The notes under the pieces: generated by a model
Told to the model about the DNA's origin: nothing
The model's input: the letters and a program-made list of their open reading frames with translations, nothing else
The model's database searches: none
Position numbers and translations under genes: made by a program
Assembly: GCA_030043235.1 (NCBI GenBank)
Contig: JASHYF010000301.1
Span: 1-9,541 of the forward strand
Length of the DNA: 9,541 bases
From: Solirubrobacteraceae bacterium
GTDB taxonomy: Bacteria > Actinomycetota > Thermoleophilia > Solirubrobacterales > Solirubrobacteraceae
Direction: 5' to 3'
Shown here: positions 1-6,843 of the stretch, in pieces
Layout: every line of letters begins with the position of its first letter
How positions within the stretch are numbered: position 1 is the first letter of the stretch

Positions 1-986
1 CCATGCCCGCCGCCCGCGCGGTCGCTCCCGGCGCGCTCCCCGCGCATGGTGACCTGGTCGAGCTGCGCGGTCATCGCGCCGTGGGTGAGGCGCACGTCGC
101 GGAGCAGTCGCTCGGCGTTGTTGCGCAGCGAGCTCGACAGGTCGCGCAGGTTGCGTGAGATCTCGGTGCCCTCGCCGAGGATGTCGCGTGCCACGAGGTG
201 CGCCTCGCTGGTGATCTCGCGGGCCTGCTCCCGCGCCTTGGCGTTCGTCTCCCGAGCCTGCTCCTCGGCCTCCTCGTGCACGCGCGCGAGCTCCTGGCGG
301 CGGGCCTCGAGCATGCTCTGCGTCTGCTCGCGGCTCTCCTGCGCGATCCGCTCGGCTCCGCGGCGAGCGTTCGCCAGCAGTTGCTCTGCCTGCGCCTCGG
401 CCGCCGCGCGCGCCTGTGCGAGCTCCGCCTCGGTGTCTGCTCGCGTCCGGGCCGCCTCGGCTTCGGCGCTCGCGCGCAGCTCCGCGGCCTGCGCGGCCGC
501 GCTCGTGCGCAGCTGCTCGGATTCTTCCCTGGCGGACGTGCGCACCCGCTCGGACTCCTGATGGGCGACCGACCACACGTGCTCGGACTCCGTGCGCGCG
601 TCCACCAGCAGACGCTCGGCCTGCTCGTGCGCCTGCTCCAGCGCCAGCGCCGCTTCCTCCTGCAGCCTGCTTGCCTCCTCGCGCAGCTTGGAAGCAGCTG
701 CCTTCGTCTCGCTGCTCGTGCTCTCCGCCTGCGAGCGGGCGCTGCTGAGCAGCTCCTCGGCCTCCTCCTCGGCGGCCGCTACGCGATTGTGCGCCGCGCG
801 GTCTGCTTCCTCGATCCGCTCGCGAGCGCGCGCCTCGGCCCGCTCACGCAGTTGCAGCGATGCGCTTTCGGCGGCCGCGACGATGCTCGTGACGCGACCT
901 GACGCGGCGTCCAGCGCATGCAGGCCGCCGTCGCGGGGCACGTGCAGCTCCTCGAACTCCGGCTCCTGGGCTTGCCGCTCCGCCAC
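1..986 (-). CDS. Hendecad coiled-coil protein, DivIVA/stalk-like, C-terminus cut by window edge
   Basis: The minus-strand frame is open from a stop at 1053-1055 to the left edge. It encodes an Ala/Glu/Arg-rich protein of at least 328 residues if it starts at GTG 984-986. A short N-terminal region (VAERQAQEPEFEELHVPRDG) leads into a long uninterrupted helix. From 632 down to 171 the sequence falls into fourteen 11-residue units of the form A-x-x-E-x-E-x-L-x-x-S. A more conserved-looking tail follows (DILGEGTEISRNLRDLSSSL, then NNAERLLRDVRLTHGAMTAQ), and the last visible residues are Gly/Arg-rich. There is no signal peptide or membrane segment, so it is probably cytoplasmic. It resembles the DivIVA-like and structural coiled-coil proteins of Actinobacteria, but I see no DivIVA N-terminal motif and do not assign a function. 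TTG 1023-1025 is an alternative start (13 more residues). GTG is preferred because TACGAT lies 6 nt upstream. Neither start has a good Shine-Dalgarno. Confidence 0.8.
   Translation of the reverse strand, partial: MAERQAQEPEFEELHVPRDGGLHALDAASGRVTSIVAAAESASLQLRERAEARARERIEEADRAAHNRVAAAEEEAEELLSSARSQAESTSSETKAAASKLREEASRLQEEAALALEQAHEQAERLLVDARTESEHVWSVAHQESERVRTSAREESEQLRTSAAAQAAELRASAEAEAARTRADTEAELAQARAAAEAQAEQLLANARRGAERIAQESREQTQSMLEARRQELARVHEEAEEQARETNAKAREQAREITSEAHLVARDILGEGTEISRNLRDLSSSLRNNAERLLRDVRLTHGAMTAQLDQVTMRGERAGSDRAGGGH
171..632 (-). repeat. Fourteen 33-bp units encoding 11-residue hendecad repeats
   Basis: Read on the minus strand, the protein divides without gaps into fourteen 11-residue units. 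Examples in order are AHEQAERLLVD, ARTESEHVWSV, AHQESERVRTS, AREESEQLRTS, AAAQAAELRAS and AEAEAARTRAD, ending with AREQAREITSE and AHLVARDILGE. Position 1 is Ala in most units, and positions 4 and 6 are often Glu. The phase is kept throughout, so unit length is conserved although DNA identity between units is modest. Hendecads are known to form nearly straight or slightly right-handed coiled coils, unlike heptads. The units were delimited by eye. Confidence 0.7.
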
Positions 987-992
987 CGGCCC

Positions 993-998
993 ATCGTA
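993..998 (-). promoter_or_regulatory. Candidate -10 (TACGAT) for a leaderless coiled-coil gene
   Basis: On the minus strand TACGAT, which fits the actinobacterial TAnnnT -10 pattern, is followed by exactly 6 nt and then GTG at 986-984. This spacing would put the transcription start on the start codon. No convincing -35 hexamer lies 16-18 nt upstream. The call rests on spacing and consensus alone. Confidence 0.35.
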
Positions 999-1102
999 AA
1001 GCGCCGCTGTACGCGCGCGGCTCAACCCGGCCGCCGCGGCGCCAAAAGATCGCTACGAGCGTTAATGCGCGCGATCGACGATGGCAGAAATCGTGGGAAA
1101 TA

Positions 1103-1116
1103 TGTCCTTGCGGACA
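1103..1116. promoter_or_regulatory. Palindrome TGTCC-TTGC-GGACA, candidate operator
   Basis: A perfect 5-bp inverted repeat with a 4-nt centre lies in the intergenic region between the divergent coiled-coil gene and the AraC-family gene, about 50 bp upstream of the latter's start. It could be an operator for autoregulation or a small hairpin in the leader. Inverted repeats of this length also arise by chance, so the assignment is weak. Confidence 0.3.
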
Positions 1117-1155
1117 AGCGCGTGATGGGCGATGATCGTCGCATGACGCGCGCTC

Positions 1156-1160
1156 GGGAG
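1156..1160 (+). promoter_or_regulatory. Ribosome binding site deciding the AraC-family start
   Basis: GGGAG lies 6 nt before ATG 1167. The in-frame upstream ATGs at 1125 and 1143 have no comparable site. This supports starting the protein at MRADPRLVAIVV, just before the first beta strand of the DJ-1 domain. Confidence 0.6.
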
Positions 1161-1166
1161 CCTCGT

Positions 1167-2216
1167 ATGCGGGCCGACCCCCGCCTGGTGGCGATCGTCG
1201 TGTACCCCGGTGTGCAGAGTCTCGACGTGAGCGGTCCGCTCGAGGTCTTCAGCGGGGCCACGCGCCTGCTCGAAGCGGGCGCCTCGCCCGGCGAGCGCGG
1301 CTACGACGTGCGCGTGCTCAGCCGCGACGGCCGGCCGCTGCGCACTTCGAGCGGGCTTGGCATCGTCCCGCACGGACGCCTGCCGCACAACGCCAAGGCA
1401 GCGGAGCTCGGGGCACGGCAGGGCGACACGCAGGAACGCTCGATCGACACGCTGGTCGTCGCCGGAGGCTGGGGCTATGCCGACGCTGCCGCGGACCGCG
1501 GGCTCGTCGACTGGATCGCCGGCGCGTCCGCCGCCGCCAGGCGCACCACGTCGGTGTGCACCGGAGCCTTTCTGCTCGCAGCTGCCGGGCTACTCGACGG
1601 ACGCCGCGCGACCACGCATTGGGCGTCGGCCGAGGAGCTGCGACGAGCTCATCCGCACGTGCGCGTGGAGGACGAGGCGATTTTCATCCGCGACGGCGCC
1701 ATCTGGACCTCCGCGGGCGTGACCGCCGGCATGGACCTCGCGCTGGCGCTCGTGGAGCAGGACCTCGGCCGCGAGGTCGCCCTCACCATCGCCCGCCACC
1801 TCGTGCTGTTCCTGCGCCGCCCGGGCAACCAGTCGCAGTTCAGCGCCACGCTCGCCGCGCAACGCGCCGCGCGCGAGCCGTTGCGCGAGGTGCAGCGAGC
1901 GGTGCTCGAGGAGGTCTCCGGCGATCACTCCGTCGAGGCGATGGCTGCGCGTGCGCACATGAGCCCGCGCCACTTCGCCCGCGCATTTCGCGCCGAAACC
2001 GGCATCACCCCGGCCCGCCACGTCGAGCTCGTGCGCATCGAGGCCGCGCGACGCCGTCTCGAGGACACGGCCGAGCCGATCGCCGCGATCGCAGCCAGCT
2101 GCGGCTTCGCGAGCGCGGAGAGGATGCGCCGTGCGTTCCTGCGCACGCTGCACGTCGGGCCGGCCGAGTACCGACGGCGCTTTCACGCCCCCACCACGAA
2201 GGAGACAGCCGCATGA
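1167..2216 (+). CDS. GlxA/FtrA-type AraC-family regulator with DJ-1/PfpI sensor domain
   Basis: This 349-residue transcriptional regulator has two parts. Residues about 7-215 form a DJ-1/PfpI (class I glutamine amidotransferase-like) domain, with the LDVSGPLEVF motif at 19-28, the nucleophile elbow SVCTGAFLLAAAGLLDGRRA (Cys131) and His151. The linker HLVLFLRRPGNQSQFSATLA (211-230) is characteristic of this family. Residues about 240-340 are an AraC/XylS DNA-binding region with two helix-turn-helix motifs, near 256-275 (AMAARAHMSPRHFARAFRAE) and 305-324 (IAAIAASCGFASAERMRRAF). The family comprises cytoplasmic regulators whose DJ-1 domain binds a small molecule, as in the GlxA, FtrA and CdhR groups. 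Its stop overlaps the start of the next gene (ATGA), implying a two-gene operon and translational coupling. The sensor Cys is retained, so residual catalysis cannot be excluded. The ligand is unknown. A frame extending upstream to 918 is open, but the ribosome binding site and domain boundary favour ATG 1167. Confidence 0.93.
   Translation: MRADPRLVAIVVYPGVQSLDVSGPLEVFSGATRLLEAGASPGERGYDVRVLSRDGRPLRTSSGLGIVPHGRLPHNAKAAELGARQGDTQERSIDTLVVAGGWGYADAAADRGLVDWIAGASAAARRTTSVCTGAFLLAAAGLLDGRRATTHWASAEELRRAHPHVRVEDEAIFIRDGAIWTSAGVTAGMDLALALVEQDLGREVALTIARHLVLFLRRPGNQSQFSATLAAQRAAREPLREVQRAVLEEVSGDHSVEAMAARAHMSPRHFARAFRAETGITPARHVELVRIEAARRRLEDTAEPIAAIAASCGFASAERMRRAFLRTLHVGPAEYRRRFHAPTTKETAA
2198..2204 (+). 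promoter_or_regulatory. Ribosome binding site for the DJ-1/PfpI enzyme gene
   Basis: GAAGGAG lies inside the last codons of the upstream regulator, 8 nt before ATG 2213. It supports reinitiation or coupled translation at the ATGA overlap. It also fixes the start, although the first 26 or so residues lie outside the domain. Confidence 0.7.
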
Positions 2217-2959
2217 CAGAGCAGGGCGCACACAAACGAGAGCGCTCGCGCGCGCACAACGTACACGCGCACGGCGCGGAGGAGCACGCCAACAAGACCA
2301 TCGCGATCGTCCTATACGACAAATTCACGGCGCTCGACGCGATCGGACCGTATGAGGTGCTCTCTCGCCTGCCCGGCGCGAGCGTCTCCTTCGCCGCCGC
2401 CGAGCGCGGTCCCGTGCGCACCGACAACGGCATGCTCACGCTGCTGGCCGAGCGCTCGCTCGCCGAGGTCGCACGCCCCGACATCGTGCTCGTGCCCGGC
2501 GGCCCCGGCGACGTGATCGCGCACGCGGGCGAGCCGGTGCTCGAGTGGCTGCGCGAGGCCGACCGCACCAGCACGTGGACGACGTCGGTGTGCACCGGCT
2601 CGCTGGTCCTCGCCGGCGCCGGGCTGCTCGACGGCAGGCGCGCCACGAGCCACTGGCTCGCGCTCGAGGAGCTGCGCGCGCTGGGCGCCGAGCCGGTGAG
2701 CGAGCGCGTGGTCTTCGACGGCAAGCTCGTCACCGCCGCGGGCGTGTCCGCCGGCATCGACATGGCGCTCACGCTGGCCGCGCGCGTCGCCGGCGAGACG
2801 GTCGCGCGGGCGATCCAGCTGGGCATCGAGTACGACCCCCAGCCCCCGTTCGACGCGGGCTCGCCGGAGAGGGCGCCTGCACGGGTGGTCGAGCTGGTGC
2901 GCTCGATGAGCGCGCGCGCCGATCGGCCCGCGGGGTCCGCGCAGGCGCTGACGAGCTGA
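2213..2959 (+). CDS. DJ-1/PfpI family protein, isonitrile hydratase-like
   Basis: This 248-residue cytoplasmic protein is a single DJ-1/PfpI domain (about 28-210). It begins KTIAIVLYDKFTALDAIGPY, contains VLVPGGPGD at 92-100 and has the elbow TTSVCTGSLVLAGAGLLDGR, with Cys127 and His147. The order of motifs matches what I remember of Pseudomonas isonitrile hydratase (SVCTGSLVL, GLL-GKRATTHW, AGID-ALTLA, EY-P-PPFDSGSP), including the C-terminal signature LGIEYDPQPPFDAGSP (203-218). In that enzyme the elbow cysteine is the known nucleophile that hydrates R-NC to an N-substituted formamide. The real substrate here is unproven, because many family members are uncharacterised. The N-terminal extension (residues 1-27, rich in His, Arg, Lys and Glu) is unusual, and translation could instead begin later. 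The gene overlaps the upstream AraC-family regulator by 4 bp, so the two are almost certainly co-transcribed. leuS starts 83 bp downstream with its own putative promoter. Confidence 0.9.
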   Translation: MTEQGAHKRERSRAHNVHAHGAEEHANKTIAIVLYDKFTALDAIGPYEVLSRLPGASVSFAAAERGPVRTDNGMLTLLAERSLAEVARPDIVLVPGGPGDVIAHAGEPVLEWLREADRTSTWTTSVCTGSLVLAGAGLLDGRRATSHWLALEELRALGAEPVSERVVFDGKLVTAAGVSAGIDMALTLAARVAGETVARAIQLGIEYDPQPPFDAGSPERAPARVVELVRSMSARADRPAGSAQALTS

Positions 2960-3027
2960 GCCGCGCGCGTCAGCGACGCTCCATAGATCTCGCGACGCCC
3001 CGTCTCATTCCGTCGCAGGTCGCTCTG

Positions 3028-3033
3028 TAACCT
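3028..3033 (+). promoter_or_regulatory. Candidate -10 (TGTAACCT) for leuS, near-leaderless
   Basis: TAACCT, preceded directly by TG, lies 9 nt before ATG 3043. That spacing would leave a 5' leader of only a few nucleotides. No clear -35 hexamer is visible. The sequence just before the ATG has only a weak GAG as a possible Shine-Dalgarno. Confidence 0.35.
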
Positions 3034-3042
3034 GCGAGACCG

Positions 3043-5613
3043 ATGGCCGAGCACCGTTACAGCCCCCAGGAGATCGAGCCGCGCTGGCAGGAGCTGTGGG
3101 CGAAAGAGCGCACGTGGGAGGTCTCCAACGAACCCGTCGCGGGCGCCCGCGGGGACGGACGCGCGGGATCGACTGGCGGCGGTGCGCACGCGGGCGGGCG
3201 GGCGTCGAGCTCCTACGTGCTGGAGATGCTCCCCTACCCCGGCGGCGAGCCGCACATCGGCCACCTGAAGTGCTATTCGCTGGGCGACGCGATCGCTCAC
3301 TTCCGCCGGCGTCTGGGCGCGCGCGTGCTGCACCCGATGGGCTACGACGCGTTTGGCCTGCCCGCGGAGAACCACGCGATCAGGACCGGAGTTCACCCGC
3401 GCACCTCGACAGCGGAGTCGATCGCGTCCTTCCGCCGCCAGTTTCACTCCTGGGGGATCTCGATCGACTGGTCGCGCGAGCTTGCCACCGACGAACCCTC
3501 CTACTACGGCTGGACGCAATGGATCTTCCTGCAGCTGTTCCGCGCGGGCCTCGCCTACCGCAAGGAGGCGGCGGTCAAGTGGTGCCCCAAAGACCAGACG
3601 GTGCTCGCCAACGAGCAGGTCGAACCGGACGGCACATGCGAGCGCTGTGGAGCGCTCGTCGAAGTCAAGCAGCTGGAGCAGTGGTTCTTGCGCATCACCG
3701 ACTACGCGGAGCGGCTGCTGAACGACCTCGACGCGATCGACTGGCCGGAGCACGTGAAGACGATGCAGCGCAACTGGATCGGGCGCAGCGAGGGCGCGGA
3801 GGTGATCTTCCGCTGCGAGGAGATCGGCGTGGACTACCCCGTGTTCACCACGCGCCCGGACACGCTGTTCGGCGCCACGTTCTTCGTGATGGCGCCAGAG
3901 CACCCGGACGTGATGCGCCTCGCGCGCGGCACCGAGCAGGAGCAGGCGGTCCACGAGTACGTCAACCACGCGCTCAACGAGACGAACGAGCAGCGCGGCA
4001 ACGCGGACAAGCCGAAGACCGGCGTGCCGCTCGGGCGCACCGTGGTCAACCCCGTGAACGGCGAGCGCATCCCGATGTACGTGGCGGACTACGTGCTGAT
4101 GGAGTACGGCACGGGCGCGATCATGGCGGTGCCTGCGCACGACGAGCGCGACTACGCGTTCGCACGCGCGTTCGATCTGCCGATCAGGCGCGTGATCATG
4201 CCGCCGCCCGCCGAGCACACGGTGTCGAAGCCCGCCAGCCCGCCCGGCGAGGACGGCGGGGCGGGCGAGCTTCCCTATATAGGCGAAGGCACGCTCGTCA
4301 ACTCCCGCCCGGACTTCGACGGCATGCCCAACCGCGAGGCGCTGAGCGAGATCGTCGCGTGGCTCGACCGTGAGGGCAAGGGCCACGCCTCCGTCAACTA
4401 CCGCCTGCGCGACTGGCTGGTCTCGCGCCAGCGCTACTGGGGTACGCCGATCCCGATCATCCACTGCGAGGCGTGCGGGCTGGTGCCGGTGCCCGACGAG
4501 CAGCTTCCGGTGGAGCTGCCGGACGTCGAGGACTACATGCCGAAAGGGCGCTCGCCGCTGGCGGGCGCGGAGGAGTGGGTGAACGTGAGCTGTCCGCAGT
4601 GCGGTGGACGCGCACGGCGCGAGACGGACACGATGGACACGTTCGTGGACTCCTCCTGGTACTTCATGCGCTACTGCGACTCCTCCAACGAAAGCGCCGC
4701 GTGGGACCCGGCGGCGCTGCGCGAGTGGATGCCCGTGGACCAGTACATCGGCGGCGTAGAGCACGCGATCCTGCACCTGATGTACGCACGGTTCTTCACC
4801 AAGGCGCTCGCCGACCTCGGACACGTCGACTTCCAGGAGCCATTCCAGGCGCTGTTCACGCAGGGCATGGTGACCAAGGACGGCGCGAAGATGAGCAAAA
4901 GCAAGGGCAACGTGGTCTCGCCCGCGGCGATCGTCGAGCGCGTTGGCGCTGACACCGCGCGCTGTTACATCCTCTTCATCGGCCCGCCCGACCAGGACGC
5001 CGATTGGTCGGACGAGGGCGTGGAAGGCGTGCACCGCTTCCTCGGCAAGCTGTGGCGCCTGTCGGCGGAGACGGGCGAACGCGCCGGCGCGCCGAGCGCG
5101 GAGCTGGCCGGGAGATCGGACGCCGAAGGCGATGACCTGGCGCTCCTGCGAAAGACCCACTGGGCGATCGACAAGGTCAGCGGGGATTTGCGCCGCTTCG
5201 CGTTCAATACGGCGATCGCGGCGGTGATGGAGCTGCTGAACGACTGCTCGCGCCTGCGCGAGTCCGTGCAGCTCGACACCCTGCGCTTCGCGCTCGCGAG
5301 TGCCGCCTCGCTGCTGTTTCCATTCGCCCCGCACGTGAGCGCGGACGTGTACGACCGCCTGACGGGCGAGCGCGTGTGGGAGCAGCCGTGGCCGCAGGCC
5401 GAGGAGGCGCTGCTGGAGCGCGAGTCCTACGAGCTCGTGTGCCAGGTCAACGGCAAGGTGCGCGATCGCGTGCAGGCGAGCGCGGACGCGAGCGTGCAGG
5501 AGCTCAAGGAGCTGTGCCGCGCGGCGCCGAACGTGATCGCGCACGTGGACGGCAAGGAGATCGTCAAGGAGATAGTCGTCCCCGGCAAGCTCGTCAACCT
5601 AGTCGTGCGATAG
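3043..5613 (+). CDS. leuS: Leucyl-tRNA synthetase
   Basis: This 856-residue class Ia enzyme charges tRNA-Leu with leucine in the cytoplasm. The HIGH signature is at 71-74 (within [16 protein letters not shown]) and KMSKS at 616-620. The CP1 editing domain carries [20 protein letters not shown] (269-288) and [12 protein letters not shown] with the editing Asp367. Cysteine pairs suggest zinc sites at 199/202 (TCERCG), 475/478 (HCEACG) and 517/520 (CPQCGG). The C-terminal domain ends with [12 protein letters not shown] and [10 protein letters not shown], as usual for bacterial LeuRS. Two low-complexity insertions stand out. One is Gly/Ala/Arg-rich at about 32-57, just before the first Rossmann strand, and pushes HIGH downstream of its usual position. 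The other, at about 388-409 ([20 protein letters not shown]), lies near the end of the editing domain. The leucine-specific insertion just before KMSKS in E. coli is absent here. Glu codons are about 9 GAA of 72. The start is the first ATG, at the conserved N-terminus ([20 protein letters not shown]). Confidence 0.99.
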   Translation: MAEHRYSPQEIEPRWQELWAKERTWEVSNEPVAGARGDGRAGSTGGGAHAGGRASSSYVLEMLPYPGGEPHIGHLKCYSLGDAIAHFRRRLGARVLHPMGYDAFGLPAENHAIRTGVHPRTSTAESIASFRRQFHSWGISIDWSRELATDEPSYYGWTQWIFLQLFRAGLAYRKEAAVKWCPKDQTVLANEQVEPDGTCERCGALVEVKQLEQWFLRITDYAERLLNDLDAIDWPEHVKTMQRNWIGRSEGAEVIFRCEEIGVDYPVFTTRPDTLFGATFFVMAPEHPDVMRLARGTEQEQAVHEYVNHALNETNEQRGNADKPKTGVPLGRTVVNPVNGERIPMYVADYVLMEYGTGAIMAVPAHDERDYAFARAFDLPIRRVIMPPPAEHTVSKPASPPGEDGGAGELPYIGEGTLVNSRPDFDGMPNREALSEIVAWLDREGKGHASVNYRLRDWLVSRQRYWGTPIPIIHCEACGLVPVPDEQLPVELPDVEDYMPKGRSPLAGAEEWVNVSCPQCGGRARRETDTMDTFVDSSWYFMRYCDSSNESAAWDPAALREWMPVDQYIGGVEHAILHLMYARFFTKALADLGHVDFQEPFQALFTQGMVTKDGAKMSKSKGNVVSPAAIVERVGADTARCYILFIGPPDQDADWSDEGVEGVHRFLGKLWRLSAETGERAGAPSAELAGRSDAEGDDLALLRKTHWAIDKVSGDLRRFAFNTAIAAVMELLNDCSRLRESVQLDTLRFALASAASLLFPFAPHVSADVYDRLTGERVWEQPWPQAEEALLERESYELVCQVNGKVRDRVQASADASVQELKELCRAAPNVIAHVDGKEIVKEIVVPGKLVNLVVR

Positions 5614-5658
5614 GCGGCGCCAGGCGGCATCCTCACCGCGTTCGCGGCACTTCGCGGT

Positions 5659-5690
5659 CGCCCGCGCGCTATTCGCACGCCGCGCGGGCG
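5659..5690 (+). terminator. GC-rich hairpin downstream of leuS
   Basis: CGCCCGCGCG (5659-5668) pairs perfectly with CGCGCGGGCG (5681-5690) around a 12-nt loop, 45 bp after the leuS stop. A smaller hairpin, CCGCG-TT-CGCGG, precedes it at 5636-5647. No T-run follows. It may act as an intrinsic terminator without a U-tract, as often proposed for high-GC actinobacteria. Confidence 0.45.
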
Positions 5691-5722
5691 GGCGGGCTTC
5701 AATCCTTGCCTCGCTTGCCGCT

Positions 5723-5750
5723 CGAACGTAGTAGGCCGAACGTAGTAGGC
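5723..5750. repeat. Perfect tandem duplication of a 14-mer upstream of holA
   Basis: CGAACGTAGTAGGC occurs twice back to back (5723-5736 and 5737-5750), followed by a decayed third start (CGAAGTTA). It lies about 25-50 bp upstream of the candidate holA -10, where a -35 or activator site would be. It could be a pair of protein-binding sites or a simple slippage duplication. Confidence 0.85.
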
Positions 5751-5774
5751 CGAAGTTACCAGGACGCGTGGGCG

Positions 5775-5780
5775 TACACT
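5775..5780 (+). promoter_or_regulatory. Candidate -10 (TACACT) for holA, near-leaderless
   Basis: TACACT, a good TAnnnT match, lies 9 nt before GTG 5790. No Shine-Dalgarno precedes the GTG. This suggests a transcript starting at, or a few bases before, the start codon. A -35 is not obvious: GAAGTT at 5752-5757 is at about the right spacing but matches poorly. Confidence 0.4.
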
Positions 5781-5789
5781 CGACCGGTC

Positions 5790-6803
5790 GTGCCAGAGCT
5801 CAAGCCCGTCTACCTGATCCACGGCGACGACCACGGCGCGGTGGCCGAGCGGCGCGCGGGGCTGCGGGCGCTCGCGCAGTCTCAGGCGAATGGCGGCGCG
5901 AGCGTGGAGGTGCTGGCCGGGGAGGCGGCCACCCCGGCGGGCGTTGCCGGCGCGCTCGCCACGATGACGCTCGCCCTCGCCCAACGCGTGATCGTCGTCG
6001 AGGGCGTGGAGCGCTGGCGCGAGACGGACATCGATGAGCACCTCGCTCCCGCGCTCGCGCACATGCCCCCCGACACCACGCTCGCGCTGTTCGCGCGCGA
6101 GGAGAGCCGCGCGAAGGTTCCGGCGGCGTTGCATGCGGCCGTCAAGCGCGCCGGCGGCCAGGTGGTCGCGCAGATGACGGTCAAGCCGTGGGAGCTCCCC
6201 AAGTGGGCGCGCGAGCAGGCGGCGCGAATCGGCCTGTCGTTGGACGCGGCCGCCGCGAAGGCGCTCGTCGCGCAGGTGGGGGAGCGCCAGCAGCGCCTGC
6301 TGCGCGAGCTCGAGAAGCTGGCGCTGGAAGGCGACGGCGCGAGCTCGCCGCGGCGCATCGACGTGGATGAGATCGAGCGCCGTGCGGCGCGCTCGAGCGA
6401 GTGGCGCGCGTACGCGCTGGCCGACGCGCTCGTCGGCGCGGACACGCGCGCGGCCACGCTCGCGTACCTGCGCCTGCGGGAGCAGGGCGAGCGCCTGGCC
6501 GGCCTCACCTACCTGATGGCCCAGCGCCTGCGCGACGCCGTGGCGATCGCCGCGCGCCTGCAGGCCGGGGAGTCTGTCGCGGAGGTGAGACGCTCGCTGC
6601 GCATGCCCGCGCGCGCGGCCGAGCGCTTCGTCGCGGACGTGGCCCGCAGCGACATCGAGCGCCTGTGCGCCGCGCTGTCGGCGCTCGCGCGGCTCGAGCT
6701 CGACACGCGCGGGGGCGCCCCGCTCACCGCCAGTCGCAGCGCGCTCGCAGAGTTGAACGAAGACACGCTCGCGCTGCGCGCGATCGAGACGATCACGAAC
6801 TGA
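5790..6803 (+). CDS. holA: DNA polymerase III, delta subunit (HolA)
   Basis: This 337-residue protein is the clamp-loader delta subunit, which opens the beta sliding clamp during replication. The length matches the family (about 320-345). The N-terminal AAA+-like domain begins VPELKPVYLIHGDDHGAVAE, in the position of the usual VYLLYGDE motif. The segment QRVIVVEGVERW and the following strand TTLALFAREE (96-105) fit domain I. Domain II follows VKPWELPKWAREQAARIGLS (131-150) and contains the conserved GERQQRLLRELEKLALEG (164-181) and IDVDEIERRA. The C-terminal collar domain covers about 203-337, with EWRAYALADALVGAD and LAGLTYLMAQRLRDAV. As in other delta subunits there is no functional P-loop. 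The start is GTG 5790: the frame is open far upstream into leuS, but homology-like sequence begins here. It is separated from leuS by 176 bp with a hairpin, so it probably has its own promoter. Confidence 0.93.
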   Translation: MPELKPVYLIHGDDHGAVAERRAGLRALAQSQANGGASVEVLAGEAATPAGVAGALATMTLALAQRVIVVEGVERWRETDIDEHLAPALAHMPPDTTLALFAREESRAKVPAALHAAVKRAGGQVVAQMTVKPWELPKWAREQAARIGLSLDAAAAKALVAQVGERQQRLLRELEKLALEGDGASSPRRIDVDEIERRAARSSEWRAYALADALVGADTRAATLAYLRLREQGERLAGLTYLMAQRLRDAVAIAARLQAGESVAEVRRSLRMPARAAERFVADVARSDIERLCAALSALARLELDTRGGAPLTASRSALAELNEDTLALRAIETITN

Positions 6804-6843
6804 AGCTGCAAGGGACTGCTGAGCGGCAGGCGGCCGGTGGCCG

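Noticed and set aside
46..999. Several plus-strand open frames rich in Ser, Ala, Arg and Cys
   Set aside because: They are mirror frames of the minus-strand Glu/Ala/Arg coiled-coil gene: GAG and GCG codons read backwards give CTC and CGC. They show no plausible protein features.
918..1166. N-terminal extension of the AraC-family regulator from an upstream in-frame ATG
   Set aside because: The extension is basic and low-complexity, would overlap the divergent gene's start and lacks a ribosome binding site, whereas ATG 1167 has GGGAG at good spacing and sits at the domain boundary.
2960..3042. Possible terminator or small gene between the DJ-1 gene and leuS
   Set aside because: Only a 4-bp inverted repeat (CGTC/GACG) was seen. 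The 83-bp spacer is better explained as the leuS promoter region.
2005..5544. A very long open frame on the minus strand opposite the DJ-1 enzyme gene and leuS
   Set aside because: It is antisense to an unmistakable LeuRS and a DJ-1 protein. Its translation is Arg/His/Val/Leu-rich low complexity with no domain, as expected for a mirror frame in high-GC DNA.
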